Source: Azospirillum sp. B21 (GTDB lineage Bacteria > Pseudomonadota > Alphaproteobacteria > Azospirillales > Azospirillaceae). Taken from it: a stretch of 64,000 nt of DNA. The translations under genes and the position numbers were made by a program. Under the pieces are notes generated by a model, which had not been told where the DNA came from, did not search any database, and saw only the letters and a list, made by a program, of their open reading frames with translations. Where the stretch lies: the NCBI RefSeq assembly GCF_008364825.1, contig NZ_VTTO01000006.1:124001-188000 (forward strand), read 5' to 3'. Of this stretch, positions 15,832 through 23,971 are shown one piece after another. Position 1 is the stretch's first letter, and the number at the start of each line of letters is the position of its first letter.

Positions 15832-16282
15832 GGCGATGCCCTCCTATGCGGCGTTGCCGGCAAGAGGGCCGCTTTCGACGACGGCCCTGGTGCCGGGGGC
15901 TCGAAACCTGCATAGGTCAGGCCGGACTATTCCCCTTGCGGGTGTTGTATTATCCGACCCCCGGCGAAGGGGCATGCTACGGACAGAGTCCGGGCATGGA
16001 AAGAGCCACATCGCGAAAACGCGCGGGTGGCTTGCCGCCTATGGGGAGGTTTCGAGGCTCCGGGGGGAAGGGTCGCTCGGTTGGTGGTGGGACGTCAAGG
16101 GAACAAGGCAGTCAGATTTGCTCTTAATCATCAGGGGTAAACCGTGCTACAGATCGCCGTAGGGCAGAATGAAGAATGCTGCATCAGAGCGAAAATCCAC
16201 ATCAAGGTATCTAGCCACTCCCCTCTCTATCACACAGTAACCATAACGGACCCACCACAATAGAATTTAATGGAGATTTGCA
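15832..16282. other. Intergenic junction between phage operon and inserted cassette
   Basis: About 450 bp without a convincing gene. The left part must hold the promoter of the leftward antirepressor/parA operon; no good sigma-70 pair stands out. From about 16,130 rightwards the composition becomes AT-richer, marking the edge of the cassette. I see no tRNA, inverted terminal repeat or target duplication. Confidence 0.5.
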
Positions 16283-17470
16283 ATGACACTTAGTTATTTC
16301 TCGGTTGAAAACTACAAGTCATTTTCCAGAAAACAAGATATAGAAATCAAACCTTTGACTTTCTTCTTCGGATGGAACAGCGGAGGCAAAAGTTCTCTTG
16401 TTCGTTTTCTTCCTCTTATATCAGAGTCAATCGAAGCAGGAAGCTTACCTATATGGCTGGCTGGTGCAGTAGGGCGCGAAGCAACGTGGCCGGAACTAGT
16501 GTGCAAAGCAAGCGAAAGAAACAACCTGAAAATTTCTTTTAGATGGTCAGGAGATATTAAAGCTTCTGCCGAATGGGAGATATTGGGAGGAATTGATGGC
16601 AGCTGGCAGCACGTAAAATCTCTTTCTTATGAAGGAGATAATATTGATCAATGCTTTACAGATGATAGTTGCGAGAAATGGAAAGGAATTTTTCCAGTAT
16701 ACGAAAACAGAGGGCACGAATATGATTATGTAAATAGACTCAAGGAACTTGTGGAGGGCTTTTGCTTAGACACTCAGTGGATAAGCGGAATTCGCTCTTC
16801 TCTACCACGCATACTAAGCTATAGCGGCGGCACGCGCGCGAAAATGCAGCATGATGGTAGTGATGCAGCAAATCATCTAGTAAACGCCGTGCTACGAAGC
16901 ACCGCAGATCCTATTATTGAAGCTGTGCAAGAGTTTTTTATACCTCTTGGAGAGAAGCTCGTTCTTGATAATCCAGCAGACGGAGTATGGAGAGTTCTGC
17001 TTCATCCCAAGGGCGCCCCATCAGTTCAGGTAAATCTACGCGACACAGGCGAAGGGTATAGCCAAGTATTACCAGTATTAGTTGCTCTTGCGCGAGCCCG
17101 CTTTGGTGGACCCAAAATTCTATGTCTTGAGCAGCCAGAGCTACATCTGCATACCCGCGCACAGGTGCAACTTGCACAAACGTTGGTGAGGACAGCAAAG
17201 GACAAGGCCAATCCCTTGCTACTAGTAGAAACTCATTCTGAGGTTCTTTTGACTAGTATACAGCTAGCTATAGTTAGCGGAGAAATCTCTCCAGACATGG
17301 TAAGAGTATATTGGGTCGAGTCCAGAAATGATGGTACAAGTGAAGCTGTTCCTATAGACTTCAATGAAGATGGACAGCCATCGAATACGGTAATCAGTAA
17401 CGCTTTTAGAGAAGCTATTTCTCTTGGCCAATCGCTTGCTTTCAAACAAATCGAAAAAGGTGCATTATGA
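16283..17470 (+). CDS. ABC/OLD-type ATPase of a putative defence operon
   Basis: 395 aa, start ATG 16283 with GGAG seven bases upstream. It opens with the YKSF landmark of OLD/RecF-like ATPases. Walker A is at 30-37 (GWNSGGKS), a signature-like segment at 254-261 (DTGEGYSQ), Walker B at 278-290 (ILCLEQPELHLH) and the H-loop at 316-320 (ETHSE), so the ATPase is complete. No TOPRIM nuclease is fused; a TOPRIM-like protein is encoded by the next gene, overlapping by four bases. The gene is clearly AT-richer than the phage genes around it, a sign of recent transfer. It would act as the sensor/motor of the system. Confidence 0.85.
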   Translation: MTLSYFSVENYKSFSRKQDIEIKPLTFFFGWNSGGKSSLVRFLPLISESIEAGSLPIWLAGAVGREATWPELVCKASERNNLKISFRWSGDIKASAEWEILGGIDGSWQHVKSLSYEGDNIDQCFTDDSCEKWKGIFPVYENRGHEYDYVNRLKELVEGFCLDTQWISGIRSSLPRILSYSGGTRAKMQHDGSDAANHLVNAVLRSTADPIIEAVQEFFIPLGEKLVLDNPADGVWRVLLHPKGAPSVQVNLRDTGEGYSQVLPVLVALARARFGGPKILCLEQPELHLHTRAQVQLAQTLVRTAKDKANPLLLVETHSEVLLTSIQLAIVSGEISPDMVRVYWVESRNDGTSEAVPIDFNEDGQPSNTVISNAFREAISLGQSLAFKQIEKGAL

Positions 17471-18495
17471 GAGTCATAATAACACAAGAAACCGTTGATG
17501 CCGTAATACAGCGCTCAGAAATATGGAAGCTAACAGAAATACTTAATCACGCGTGCACAGGGCGGCATATGGTTATATTCAATTCTGATGCCGCTTTGGA
17601 ACGTGCTTTCAGTCAAATTGGAGGCGCTTTAGAAAAAAGCTATAGAACCGCATTGCAGTTGTGTTTCCGTGCAATTGGTACGACACCTCAAAACACATCC
17701 ACATTATATATAAAAGAGGACTCCGCGCCGCAATGGAGCGATCCAGTCGCGACTTTACCTATCGATGATGCGCGCGAATTATTGAACGAAAAGATTTGTA
17801 TATTACTGGAAGACTCCTCCAATGATTGGAATTTCCTTCAAGGTATAATGATGGAATCAGAGCGTGAAAAATTACTGAACGCAGTTTCAAAAGGTTGGGC
17901 AGCTCCTGTACATGGAGGAGGAAGTGGGCTAATTACCCAACTGGAAGCTAGGCTAGCGTGCCCAAAAGAAGGGCTTCGGACATTTGCTATTTATGACAGT
18001 GACCGCCTGCATCCAGACGAGCTTCAAGAAGGCTGGGATGCAAAATGCCTTAGCGGTGCTAAAGCAACATGTCAAGCATACTATTGGGAAAAAGTTACTA
18101 AAGATAAAATGCCGCTGAGGTATTGGATGCTAAAACGAAGATTTATCGAGTCTTACATGCCAGAAGATCAGCTGAAAGATTACTGCTCAAGTAATTTTGG
18201 GCGCGGATTAAGCGACGAGGTAGTGCAAATTTTCTTCACCGAATTGTCGGACCATCAGAGATGGTATTACAATATGAAAGAAGGACTTTCTGGAGATGCT
18301 CGAAGAGTAGATGCGGAAAGGAATAGATCTTTATACTCTGACCTAGGAGAGGATATTCGTGAAGCTCTCAACAGTGGATTTGGAAGGAGTTTGGCAACTC
18401 ATTATGCTAAACATCAAGATGTAGTGTTTCGGTGGGATGATAGCGCCATCGAAGAAGCACTAAACGCTCTTCCAAACCTAATGCGGCTGATATGA
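17467..18495 (+). CDS. TOPRIM-like nuclease candidate, second gene of defence operon
   Basis: 342 aa, ATG 17467 overlapping the ATPase stop. I do not recognise the full-length family. The middle has the spacing of a TOPRIM fold: an acidic strand end (ILLEDSSND, Glu115 and Asp120), a Gly-rich turn (HGGGSG near 149-154), a strand ending in DxD (IYDSDR, Asp177 and Asp179) and a later RFIESYMP segment (Glu228) like the conserved Glu after TOPRIM in OLD and PARIS AriB proteins. The N-terminal 100 residues and the C-terminus have no landmark. An ATPase followed by a separate TOPRIM protein resembles PARIS in layout. TOPRIM is proposed by eye only. Confidence 0.6.
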   Translation: MRVIITQETVDAVIQRSEIWKLTEILNHACTGRHMVIFNSDAALERAFSQIGGALEKSYRTALQLCFRAIGTTPQNTSTLYIKEDSAPQWSDPVATLPIDDARELLNEKICILLEDSSNDWNFLQGIMMESEREKLLNAVSKGWAAPVHGGGSGLITQLEARLACPKEGLRTFAIYDSDRLHPDELQEGWDAKCLSGAKATCQAYYWEKVTKDKMPLRYWMLKRRFIESYMPEDQLKDYCSSNFGRGLSDEVVQIFFTELSDHQRWYYNMKEGLSGDARRVDAERNRSLYSDLGEDIREALNSGFGRSLATHYAKHQDVVFRWDDSAIEEALNALPNLMRLI

Positions 18496-20150
18496 AGGTG
18501 GGGGAAATGACAGATAGTCTGACAGCTCTTGCTTCTGAGAACCTTAACCCTAGCCTTCGAAGCTTGCTGGAGGATGTTCAGCGTGGCCATATACGTGTTC
18601 CTCGCTTCCAAAGACCATTTGTTTGGACTGATGATCAAAGATTAGAGCTTCTTCGCTCAATCCGCGACAATATGCCCATTGGCAGCTTGTTGATTTGGAG
18701 GACAATTGTCTTCAAATTGGCTTCGTTTAACTCTGTTGGCCCCCATTCAATTCCTCCAATTGTTGATAAAGCACCCGCTACTGGCTGGCAATACTTACTT
18801 GACGGGCATCAGCGGGTTTCAACTCTGCTTGGGCTTCTTCTTTCTCCACAAGATTACGCAAGCCTTGAAGATCTTGAGTTGGCAGCGGATGGTGAGTTTG
18901 AGGAAATCGATTGGGACATTCAATATGACCTAATCGAACAAAATTTTGTGTTTGCTAAGAACTTGAAGAAGAAAAATTCAAAAAGGCCTCTTCTTCCTCT
19001 ATGGACCTTGCTTGATGGTCGCTTAGTGAACAAGCACATGCGTGAAATTCGTCGAATTGGTGCGAATGAAAAATGGACGGAAAGCAATATAGATATTTGG
19101 GAAGAAAGAGCTGATCAACTCTCTTACAGATTTCAGCAATGCCGTATTCCCATAGTTGTGATGGTAACGGACGATCTTGATCTGGCTGCAAAAACATTTC
19201 AGAGGATTAATAGTCTAGGAACTCCGATGGATGAGTCACACCTAGTATCGGCTCTAACTTGGCGTTCAGATTTTGACCTGCGCGAAACCATAAAGTCTCT
19301 AAGAGATCGGCTCCCAAAGGGATGGCGGAAGCTGGATGATGCTCTTTTCCTTCAAGTATGTAAGGGATTGGCTGGCCTTGATGTAACTAAGGCAGCACAG
19401 ACCGAGCTTGTGAACGTAATCAAAAGCAATTATGAAATTCTTGATAAAGCAGGTTCCGGCATCGAGAGATCTGTAAGAATACTCGAAAAACATGCGAACG
19501 TCTTCAGCCCATATCTTCTCCCATACTCTCTCCAGCTTGTTCTTATGGCGGCCGAACTTGCAGATATTGAAGAAGATAATATTCCCGAACACGACATCAT
19601 GGACTGGTTTTGGAGAACAAGTTGGTCGGAGGTATTTGCCTCAGCAACATATCGCATCGTGAAAAGCGAACAGGCCAATCTTAAATATGCGATCCATGCT
19701 TCTCCTAATGTAGACTGGGACCGCCCACAAGAGATACCGGATCGTTTTGATTTTAGGTCGGCACGCGTCCGACTATTTATACTGAGATTGTCAAAAATGG
19801 AAGGACTAGTAGATCCGTATGGACGCCCCTTTAGTGGTGAAAAACTCTTAAAATCTTATGAGCGCGATGCTCTAGTAAAGCTGTTTACAGCTCCTCGAGG
19901 AGCATCGACTAGGCTTAAACGCCTGTTACAGGGAGCAGGGAATAGATTTTTCATTGATCCTGAGACTGCATCTGTATTCCGTGAAAGGCTAAAATATGGT
20001 CCTGATTACGATATAGATGATCTGTCTTCTCACTTTATTGACGACGAGATGGTGAGTAGTTTGAGAAAAGGTAACCTTGAGTTGTTTTTGCAACTTAGAA
20101 GTGAAAGAATGGAAAACTGGGATTTCACCGAATATTTCGAGATAAGTTAG
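18492..20150 (+). CDS. DUF262 (GmrS/ParB-like nuclease) protein, third gene of defence operon
   Basis: 552 aa, ATG 18492 overlapping the preceding stop (an ATG at 18507 is possible). The N-terminal DUF262 domain is unmistakable: VPRFQRPFVW at 36-45, DGHQR at 104-108 (usually DGQQR) and FQRINSLGTPMD at 236-247. DUF262 proteins belong to the ParB/Srx-type NTP-using fold seen in GmrS, SspE and other anti-phage enzymes. The C-terminal 300 residues are helical; no DUF1524 HNH motif is evident, so nuclease activity of this half is uncertain. It ends three bases into the convergent phage gene, at the right edge of the cassette. Confidence 0.85.
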   Translation: MKVGEMTDSLTALASENLNPSLRSLLEDVQRGHIRVPRFQRPFVWTDDQRLELLRSIRDNMPIGSLLIWRTIVFKLASFNSVGPHSIPPIVDKAPATGWQYLLDGHQRVSTLLGLLLSPQDYASLEDLELAADGEFEEIDWDIQYDLIEQNFVFAKNLKKKNSKRPLLPLWTLLDGRLVNKHMREIRRIGANEKWTESNIDIWEERADQLSYRFQQCRIPIVVMVTDDLDLAAKTFQRINSLGTPMDESHLVSALTWRSDFDLRETIKSLRDRLPKGWRKLDDALFLQVCKGLAGLDVTKAAQTELVNVIKSNYEILDKAGSGIERSVRILEKHANVFSPYLLPYSLQLVLMAAELADIEEDNIPEHDIMDWFWRTSWSEVFASATYRIVKSEQANLKYAIHASPNVDWDRPQEIPDRFDFRSARVRLFILRLSKMEGLVDPYGRPFSGEKLLKSYERDALVKLFTAPRGASTRLKRLLQGAGNRFFIDPETASVFRERLKYGPDYDIDDLSSHFIDDEMVSSLRKGNLELFLQLRSERMENWDFTEYFEIS

Positions 20151-20314
20151 CATTCCGTGACCTCGATCAGTGGAAGGGCCGAAGCGGCGGCGACTGGCGG
20201 AACGGCGGCGGCGATGTCCACCGCCTCGACCCGGAACGCCGCAGCAGCTCCAGCTCGAAAGCCGCCCAGCATGGAAGCGCCGAGCAACGCGAAGGTCAGC
20301 CCCAGCGCGCCCAT
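20147..20314 (-). CDS. 55-aa peptide ending in a copy of the replication protein tail
   Basis: ATG 20314 overlaps the stop of the 92-aa gene as ATGA. The first 25 residues form a hydrophobic helix (MGALGLTFALLGASMLGGF). The rest (FRVEAVDIAAAVPPVAAASALPLIE) duplicates the C-terminus of the replication protein encoded 450 bp upstream. The stop codon lies in the last bases of the inserted cassette, so the end may have been made by the insertion. Too short to assign a role; it may be a fragment. Confidence 0.45.
   Translation of the reverse strand: MGALGLTFALLGASMLGGFRAGAAAAFRVEAVDIAAAVPPVAAASALPLIEVTEC
20161..20267. repeat. Direct repeat copy A (partial duplication of rep gene end)
   Basis: About 107 bp matching 20607-20714 with roughly 11 mismatches and one single-base gap, counted by eye. 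It reproduces the last 36 codons of the replication gene in the same orientation. Confidence 0.8.
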
Positions 20315-20592
20315 CACCGCTCCCCCTCGGGCTGTCGGCAACGCGGATCGGCGTGGCGCAGCCGGATAAGGTCCGCCGTGGTCAACAGGCGCTCGTCCAC
20401 CCGGTGCAGCGCGCCGCAGCGATAGACCCGATGGCCTGCGGCGCGCAGGCCCTGGACGGCGCGATAGAGGGCGTCGGCCTCGCACTGGTGCTGCGCCGGC
20501 CGGTGGCGCGCGGTGCGGGGCGGATCGCCCAGATCCAGGCGGAACTGCCGGTCGGGCCGGCGGCGTGACAGGGCGCCGGGCTCGACGGGCAT
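20314..20592 (-). CDS. Small prophage protein of unknown function
   Basis: 92 aa, ATG 20592 three bases after the replication gene stop and overlapping the next start. It is basic and Arg-rich, with a middle segment (EADALYRAVQGLRAAGHRVYRCGALHRVDERLLTTADLIRL) that reads like a small alpha/beta domain. Not recognised. Tight spacing on both sides supports translation. Confidence 0.5.
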   Translation of the reverse strand: MPVEPGALSRRRPDRQFRLDLGDPPRTARHRPAQHQCEADALYRAVQGLRAAGHRVYRCGALHRVDERLLTTADLIRLRHADPRCRQPEGER

Positions 20593-20595
20593 AGC

Positions 20596-21462
20596 TCAGG
20601 CCCTCCCCTCGATCCGCGGGAAGGCCGATTCGGCGGCGACTGGCGGAACGGCGACGGTGATGTCCACCGCCTCGACATGGAACAGCCGCAGCAGCTCCAG
20701 CTCGTAAGCCGCCCGAATCCGGTCGGCGACGCAGCGATTCGGCGCGGTGACGGTCAGCCTGCGATCCCCGGACAGCCCAAGCCTGCATCCCCGGAACCAC
20801 GTCGCATGCTGGACGGCGCCGATCCGGCGGGCGATTCGGGCGTGGCCGTCGCGCTCGATGTCGGCGGCGGATGGCGGCGGGCTGGTGCCGGCGCTCGCGT
20901 GTGGGCTCGCGCGCGGGGGTTCACGGGTTTTATCACAGGGTTTGGCCGACACCGGTGTCGGGCGATGAAGGCCGGTTCCGGCGGGCGATCCGGGGGCGGT
21001 TGGCGGGCGTTCGGCGCTTTGGCCGACTCCGGTGTCGGCGACGCCGCTGTCGGGCGATGGATCGTCGGACGGATCGGGGGCGTCGCCGGCCGGACCGTCC
21101 TCGCGCTCCAGCCAGTGCAGGCACAGGCGCATGCGGGTGGGCTGGCCCCGGCCGCCGGCGCGGTCGCGGACGATGACGCCGGCGGCCAGCAACGCGCTGC
21201 GCGCCCGTTCCACATCGCGGGTGGACAGGGCGCAGAGCCGCGCCACCGCCTCCACCCCGGTCCAGGTCAGCAGCAGGCCCAGCGCCTCGAACATCTGGCG
21301 GTTGACGCGCTCCAGCATCACCAGGGCGACCAGCTTGTCGCGCGGCTTCAGCGCCGGACAGGCCAGAACGGCGCAGCGGAAGCGGCCGACGGTCTCACGA
21401 AAGGCGGCTTGCGGCTTGGCGGCCGGGGTTGCGCGGGTGGTCGAGGCAGATGGCGAGGACAT
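20596..21462 (-). CDS. Phage replication protein with winged helix and DnaA-N-like end
   Basis: 288 aa, start ATG 21462 with GGGGAGG eight bases upstream. Residues about 20-115 form a winged-helix domain (RDKLVALVMLERVNRQMFEALG, STRDVERARSALLAAGVIVRD) of the HTH_36 replication-initiator type. A Pro/Ser/Asp-rich linker follows. The last 80 residues (QHATWFRGCRLGLSGDRRLTVTAPNRCVADRIRAAYELELLRLF) carry the TWF...APN...Y pattern of DnaA domain I, which recruits the host DnaB helicase. It is the likely initiator of phage replication. Its 3' end is duplicated at 20161-20267. Confidence 0.75.
   Translation of the reverse strand: MSSPSASTTRATPAAKPQAAFRETVGRFRCAVLACPALKPRDKLVALVMLERVNRQMFEALGLLLTWTGVEAVARLCALSTRDVERARSALLAAGVIVRDRAGGRGQPTRMRLCLHWLEREDGPAGDAPDPSDDPSPDSGVADTGVGQSAERPPTAPGSPAGTGLHRPTPVSAKPCDKTREPPRASPHASAGTSPPPSAADIERDGHARIARRIGAVQHATWFRGCRLGLSGDRRLTVTAPNRCVADRIRAAYELELLRLFHVEAVDITVAVPPVAAESAFPRIEGRA
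20607..20714. repeat. Direct repeat copy B (inside the replication gene)
   Basis: The parental copy of the repeat, forming the 3' end of the replication gene. The one-base length difference from copy A lies in the GGAACAGCCGC/GGAACGCCGC segment. Confidence 0.8.
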
Positions 21463-21903
21463 GGGGGCACCTCCCCGGCGGCGCGGTGGCCGGCCGGCGG
21501 CAATGCGGCTCCCTGCGGGCGCACGGGTTCGTGGCTGCAAGGAACAGCGGATTTTAATCCTGATCTCTGTTAGCCTCTGGACGCAGATCGCCGTGTTCCC
21601 GCCGTGGGCACGGCAGGGGCATGGGGCATTGGCGATGATTGCGGTCCTAGCGGGGCGGCCTCGGCGGGGCCGTCCCGTCTCAGGGCGGGGCGCGCGGATA
21701 CAAGGGCCAAGCTCCGGCGTTCACCGCCGCGCGGGCGCGCAACGGTGGGGACAAGACGGGTGCAGCGCGGCCATCGGCAAGGGCGGACGCTGGGCACCGG
21801 ATGACGGGGGCCTACGGGGAGAAGCCGGCGCCGGTCAGGGCGGCGCGCGTGGCGATGCCATCGGGCAAAGCTCCAGGGTTCACCGGCGCGGGGGCGCGCG
21901 GCG
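21463..21903. other. Non-coding region upstream of rep gene with imperfect repeats
   Basis: No convincing gene. Two related blocks of about 55 bp start near 21,703 and 21,861 (shared core AAGCTCC..GTTCACCG followed by a GCGC-rich run). Such repeats next to an initiator gene could be initiator-binding iterons, but I see no AT-rich melting region. Short Arg/Pro-rich frames are open on both strands and are discounted. Confidence 0.4.
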
Positions 21904-22140
21904 TCAGGGGGTGAAGACGCGCATCGCTTCCGGCCGTCTGGCGGCCGAAAGCGGCGCGGTCTTCAAAGTCGATGGGGGCGGCTGACTGGCGACCGTCGAG
22001 CGGCCGCACGGCGGGCCGCGCGCCATGGCGCAGCCGGCGCGATGGCGGGTCAATGGGCGGGCCTCACGGTGGAAGCCGTTGGTTTTCTGGATAGATCTGG
22101 GATCCGAAGGGGGACTGGCTGTCGGGCGGCGCCCGATCAT
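21904..22140 (-). CDS. Possible small prophage protein
   Basis: 78 aa, ATG 22140 overlapping the stop of the 81-aa gene as ATGA. Composition is Arg/Pro/Ala-rich without clear secondary structure. The only support is the coupling to the upstream gene, so it may not be real. Confidence 0.3.
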   Translation of the reverse strand: MIGRRPTASPPSDPRSIQKTNGFHREARPLTRHRAGCAMARGPPCGRSTVASQPPPSTLKTAPLSAARRPEAMRVFTP

Positions 22141-22382
22141 GCGGATCCCCGCTGCGGCGATGCCGGCCGCAAGGCATGCAGGCGGTCGGTGGCGCGCTGC
22201 ATCAGCGCCAGCAGCTCGGCCGCGTCGTCGTCGGGCAGATCGGCGAGGGAGTCGCGGTGGCAGAGCGTCCGCACCAAGCGGTCGACGCTGCACCATGTCA
22301 CTGCGGCGGCGGCCTCGAAGGCTGGCCAGACGGCCAGGACGGCGCGCTGCGCGTCGGTGAGGGCCGGGTCAGCGGGGGGCAT
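22137..22382 (-). CDS. Small helical prophage protein
   Basis: 81 aa from ATG 22382. The sequence is an orderly helical protein (DAQRAVLAVWPAFEAAAAVTWCSVDRLVRTLC, DDDAAELLALMQRATDRLHAL) unlike the low-complexity residues of the longer upstream frame. No domain known. It overlaps both neighbours slightly. Confidence 0.45.
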   Translation of the reverse strand: MPPADPALTDAQRAVLAVWPAFEAAAAVTWCSVDRLVRTLCHRDSLADLPDDDAAELLALMQRATDRLHALRPASPQRGSA

Positions 22383-22665
22383 GGCCGGCCCCGGGCAGGG
22401 AAAGCGGCCGGAGTCGGATGGCGACTCCGGCCGCGGCCTCTCCGCCGGTACGGACAAGGAACCCGGCGGATCGGTGGCTGTGGCGGCGGGTGGCCGGACT
22501 CGGGATGCTCCCGATTGACCGGGCCGCGCCGCCGGCGCCTGATTCGGCGATGGGACACTGTCGCGGCCAAGCCGGAGCTTCGGGGTTGCGCAGTCGCTCA
22601 GTGCGAGCGATGCTTCCCGCCGAAACAACCGAGAGTGTGAGGCCTTGCCGGATCTCCCTGTTCAT
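22369..22665 (-). CDS. Possible small prophage protein after the HTH gene
   Basis: 98 aa, ATG 22665 overlapping the stop of the HTH gene by four bases. Begins MNREIRQGLTLSVVSAGSIART, then becomes Arg/Pro/Ser-rich. Two other frames are open over the same stretch; start coupling is the only evidence for this one. Confidence 0.35.
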   Translation of the reverse strand: MNREIRQGLTLSVVSAGSIARTERLRNPEAPAWPRQCPIAESGAGGAARSIGSIPSPATRRHSHRSAGFLVRTGGEAAAGVAIRLRPLSLPGAGHAPR

Positions 22666-22943
22666 GTCCGCCTCTTTTTCCGCGGCTTTCCCAGGATCGG
22701 CGCGCAGAGGCCGCTGCTGGCCAGCGCGACGGGATCGGTCATGAAGTCGTGGGGAATTACCGCCTCCATGGCCCGCAGGGTCGTGGCGGTGGGGTTGCCT
22801 TCCTGGCGGAGCACGTCACGCACGGTGCTGGGCGGCACGGCGGCGGCTCGGCCGAATGACTCCGCACTCCAGCCCTGATGCCGGGCGAAGGCGCAGATCC
22901 GATGAATCGAGGCATCGATGTGCATGACGTGCTTCATGCCCAT
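22662..22943 (-). CDS. HTH regulator, phage repressor/Cro-like
   Basis: Up to 93 aa from ATG 22943; ATGs at 22937 and 22925 are alternatives and none has a good ribosome site. The core (RICAFARHQGWSAESFGRAAAVPPSTVRDVLRQEGNPTATTLRAMEAVI) is a lambda-repressor-like helix-turn-helix. It is transcribed away from a second HTH gene at 23,055, with one TACCGTGA-type site between them. One of the pair is probably the lysogeny repressor and the other its antagonist. Confidence 0.7.
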   Translation of the reverse strand: MGMKHVMHIDASIHRICAFARHQGWSAESFGRAAAVPPSTVRDVLRQEGNPTATTLRAMEAVIPHDFMTDPVALASSGLCAPILGKPRKKRRT

Positions 22944-23054
22944 CAGGATTCAACGCTATACCGTGAATGTCAAGGGGTCTCATCGGTGCTGCACGAGATA
23001 GATTCATCGGCACAGCGTTCTCGCGCTTTTGCACGGGGTCCGCATAATGCCGGC
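22944..23054. promoter_or_regulatory. Divergent regulatory region of the two HTH genes
   Basis: On the minus strand a perfect TTGACA (22973-22968) faces the repressor-like gene, with only a weak -10 about 17 bases on. ATACCGTGA at 22958-22966 lies in the spacer and matches the arms of the larger operator near 23,880, so a repressor bound here would control this gene. Confidence 0.5.
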
Positions 23055-23375
23055 ATGGATACGCCGCCCAAGACCGACATCGCCGCAGCACTCAATCGTG
23101 TTCTTCAGACGCACAAGGAGCGTCTGCGGTCCAAGAACCATTGGGCTGGCCTGTCGAAGCTGCCAGCCACAACGGTTCTGGACGCGTTCAATGGTGCCAA
23201 CAGCACCATCGACACATTGACCAAGCTTGCGGAAGGCGCCGGCCTGTCGCTGGCCGAGCTGCTGGCCTATGGCGATCCCGACTGGGAAATGCAGGTGAAG
23301 ACCCGCCGGACCTTCCGCTCATGGTCTACCGAGGATTTCGATGCCCTGATCCGGGTTCTTGAGCGGCGCACCTAG
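23055..23375 (+). CDS. HTH regulator, XRE-like, divergent from the repressor gene
   Basis: 106 aa from ATG 23055; upstream in-frame codons lie in the promoter region. No ribosome site is visible and a CATAAT sits seven bases before the ATG, so the message may be leaderless. The centre (HWAGLSKLPATTVLDAFNGANSTIDTLTKLAEGAGLSLAELLAYG) is a phage-type helix-turn-helix in which the turn is followed by a typical xre helix pair. The C-terminal 30 residues end in an acidic helix. Likely the partner or antagonist of the leftward HTH protein. Confidence 0.7.
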   Translation: MDTPPKTDIAAALNRVLQTHKERLRSKNHWAGLSKLPATTVLDAFNGANSTIDTLTKLAEGAGLSLAELLAYGDPDWEMQVKTRRTFRSWSTEDFDALIRVLERRT

Positions 23376-23538
23376 CCGCTCGGCTCCGACGCATTCTCAT
23401 CCAGCGGTCGATCAGCGGCAGGATCTTGTCTGCGCCCTCGCGGCGGCACAGCTGCGTCACCAGCTCGACCGCGCGGTCCTCGCGCGCCTTGCGATGCGAT
23501 AAGTCTTCGATCTTGTCGTTCTTCGGTGTGTTCGGCAC
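23326..23538 (-). CDS. Small prophage protein, convergent with HTH gene
   Basis: 70 aa, with GTG 23538 preceded by a GGGGGG run. Reads as a charged helical protein (NTPKNDKIEDLSHRKAREDRAVELVTQLCRREGADKILPLIDRWMR). It overlaps the end of the HTH gene by 50 bases, which lowers confidence, but the residue pattern is protein-like. No known domain. Confidence 0.45.
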   Translation of the reverse strand: MPNTPKNDKIEDLSHRKAREDRAVELVTQLCRREGADKILPLIDRWMRMRRSRAARCAAQEPGSGHRNPR

Positions 23539-23862
23539 CGCCAACCCCCCATAAATCAACACTCTACCGGGGTCGGCCCCGGTAGGCGGACAGGTGTGCG
23601 GCTGGGCACGGGTGCGCGCCCCGGCTCAGCACGGCTCATCGATGCGGTTGGCAGCCGCGTGGGTGGGGAGATGGCGTCTCCCTGCCTCCGCCTTCCTGGA
23701 TGGGAAGGTGCGAGGCGCCGGCATCCTATGGCACCGCCCAGGCCAAGCAAAAGAAAAAGTTGCATCCTTTCTCGACCCATTTCCGAAGGTTGCGCGATTG
23801 CGGCCGACGGCGAGAGCGTCCCCCACCGTGCAGCTTGCGGGCAGCGCTCCAGATTGATCGCT
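23539..23862. other. Non-coding stretch in the prophage control region
   Basis: About 320 bp in which no frame looks like protein on either strand. It may carry the leader or a regulatory RNA of the rightward early operon; nothing specific is visible. Confidence 0.4.
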
Positions 23863-23898
23863 TTACCGTGATTTTTGCCATTGACGAAATCACGGTAT
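23863..23898. promoter_or_regulatory. Prophage operator: 11-bp inverted repeat upstream of early operon
   Basis: Perfect arms TACCGTGATTT (23864-23874) and AAATCACGGTA (23887-23897) are separated by 12 bp that include TTGACG (23881-23886), a candidate -35 for the rightward early operon. The same TACCGTGA core occurs between the two HTH genes at 22,958. This looks like the main repressor-binding site. Confidence 0.65.
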
Positions 23899-23971
23899 AC
23901 CGCCCATCCTAATACAGGGTATGACGTGAACGCCAGCACCCTTGGATGCAGGCGCTGTTGGAGTGCGACCG

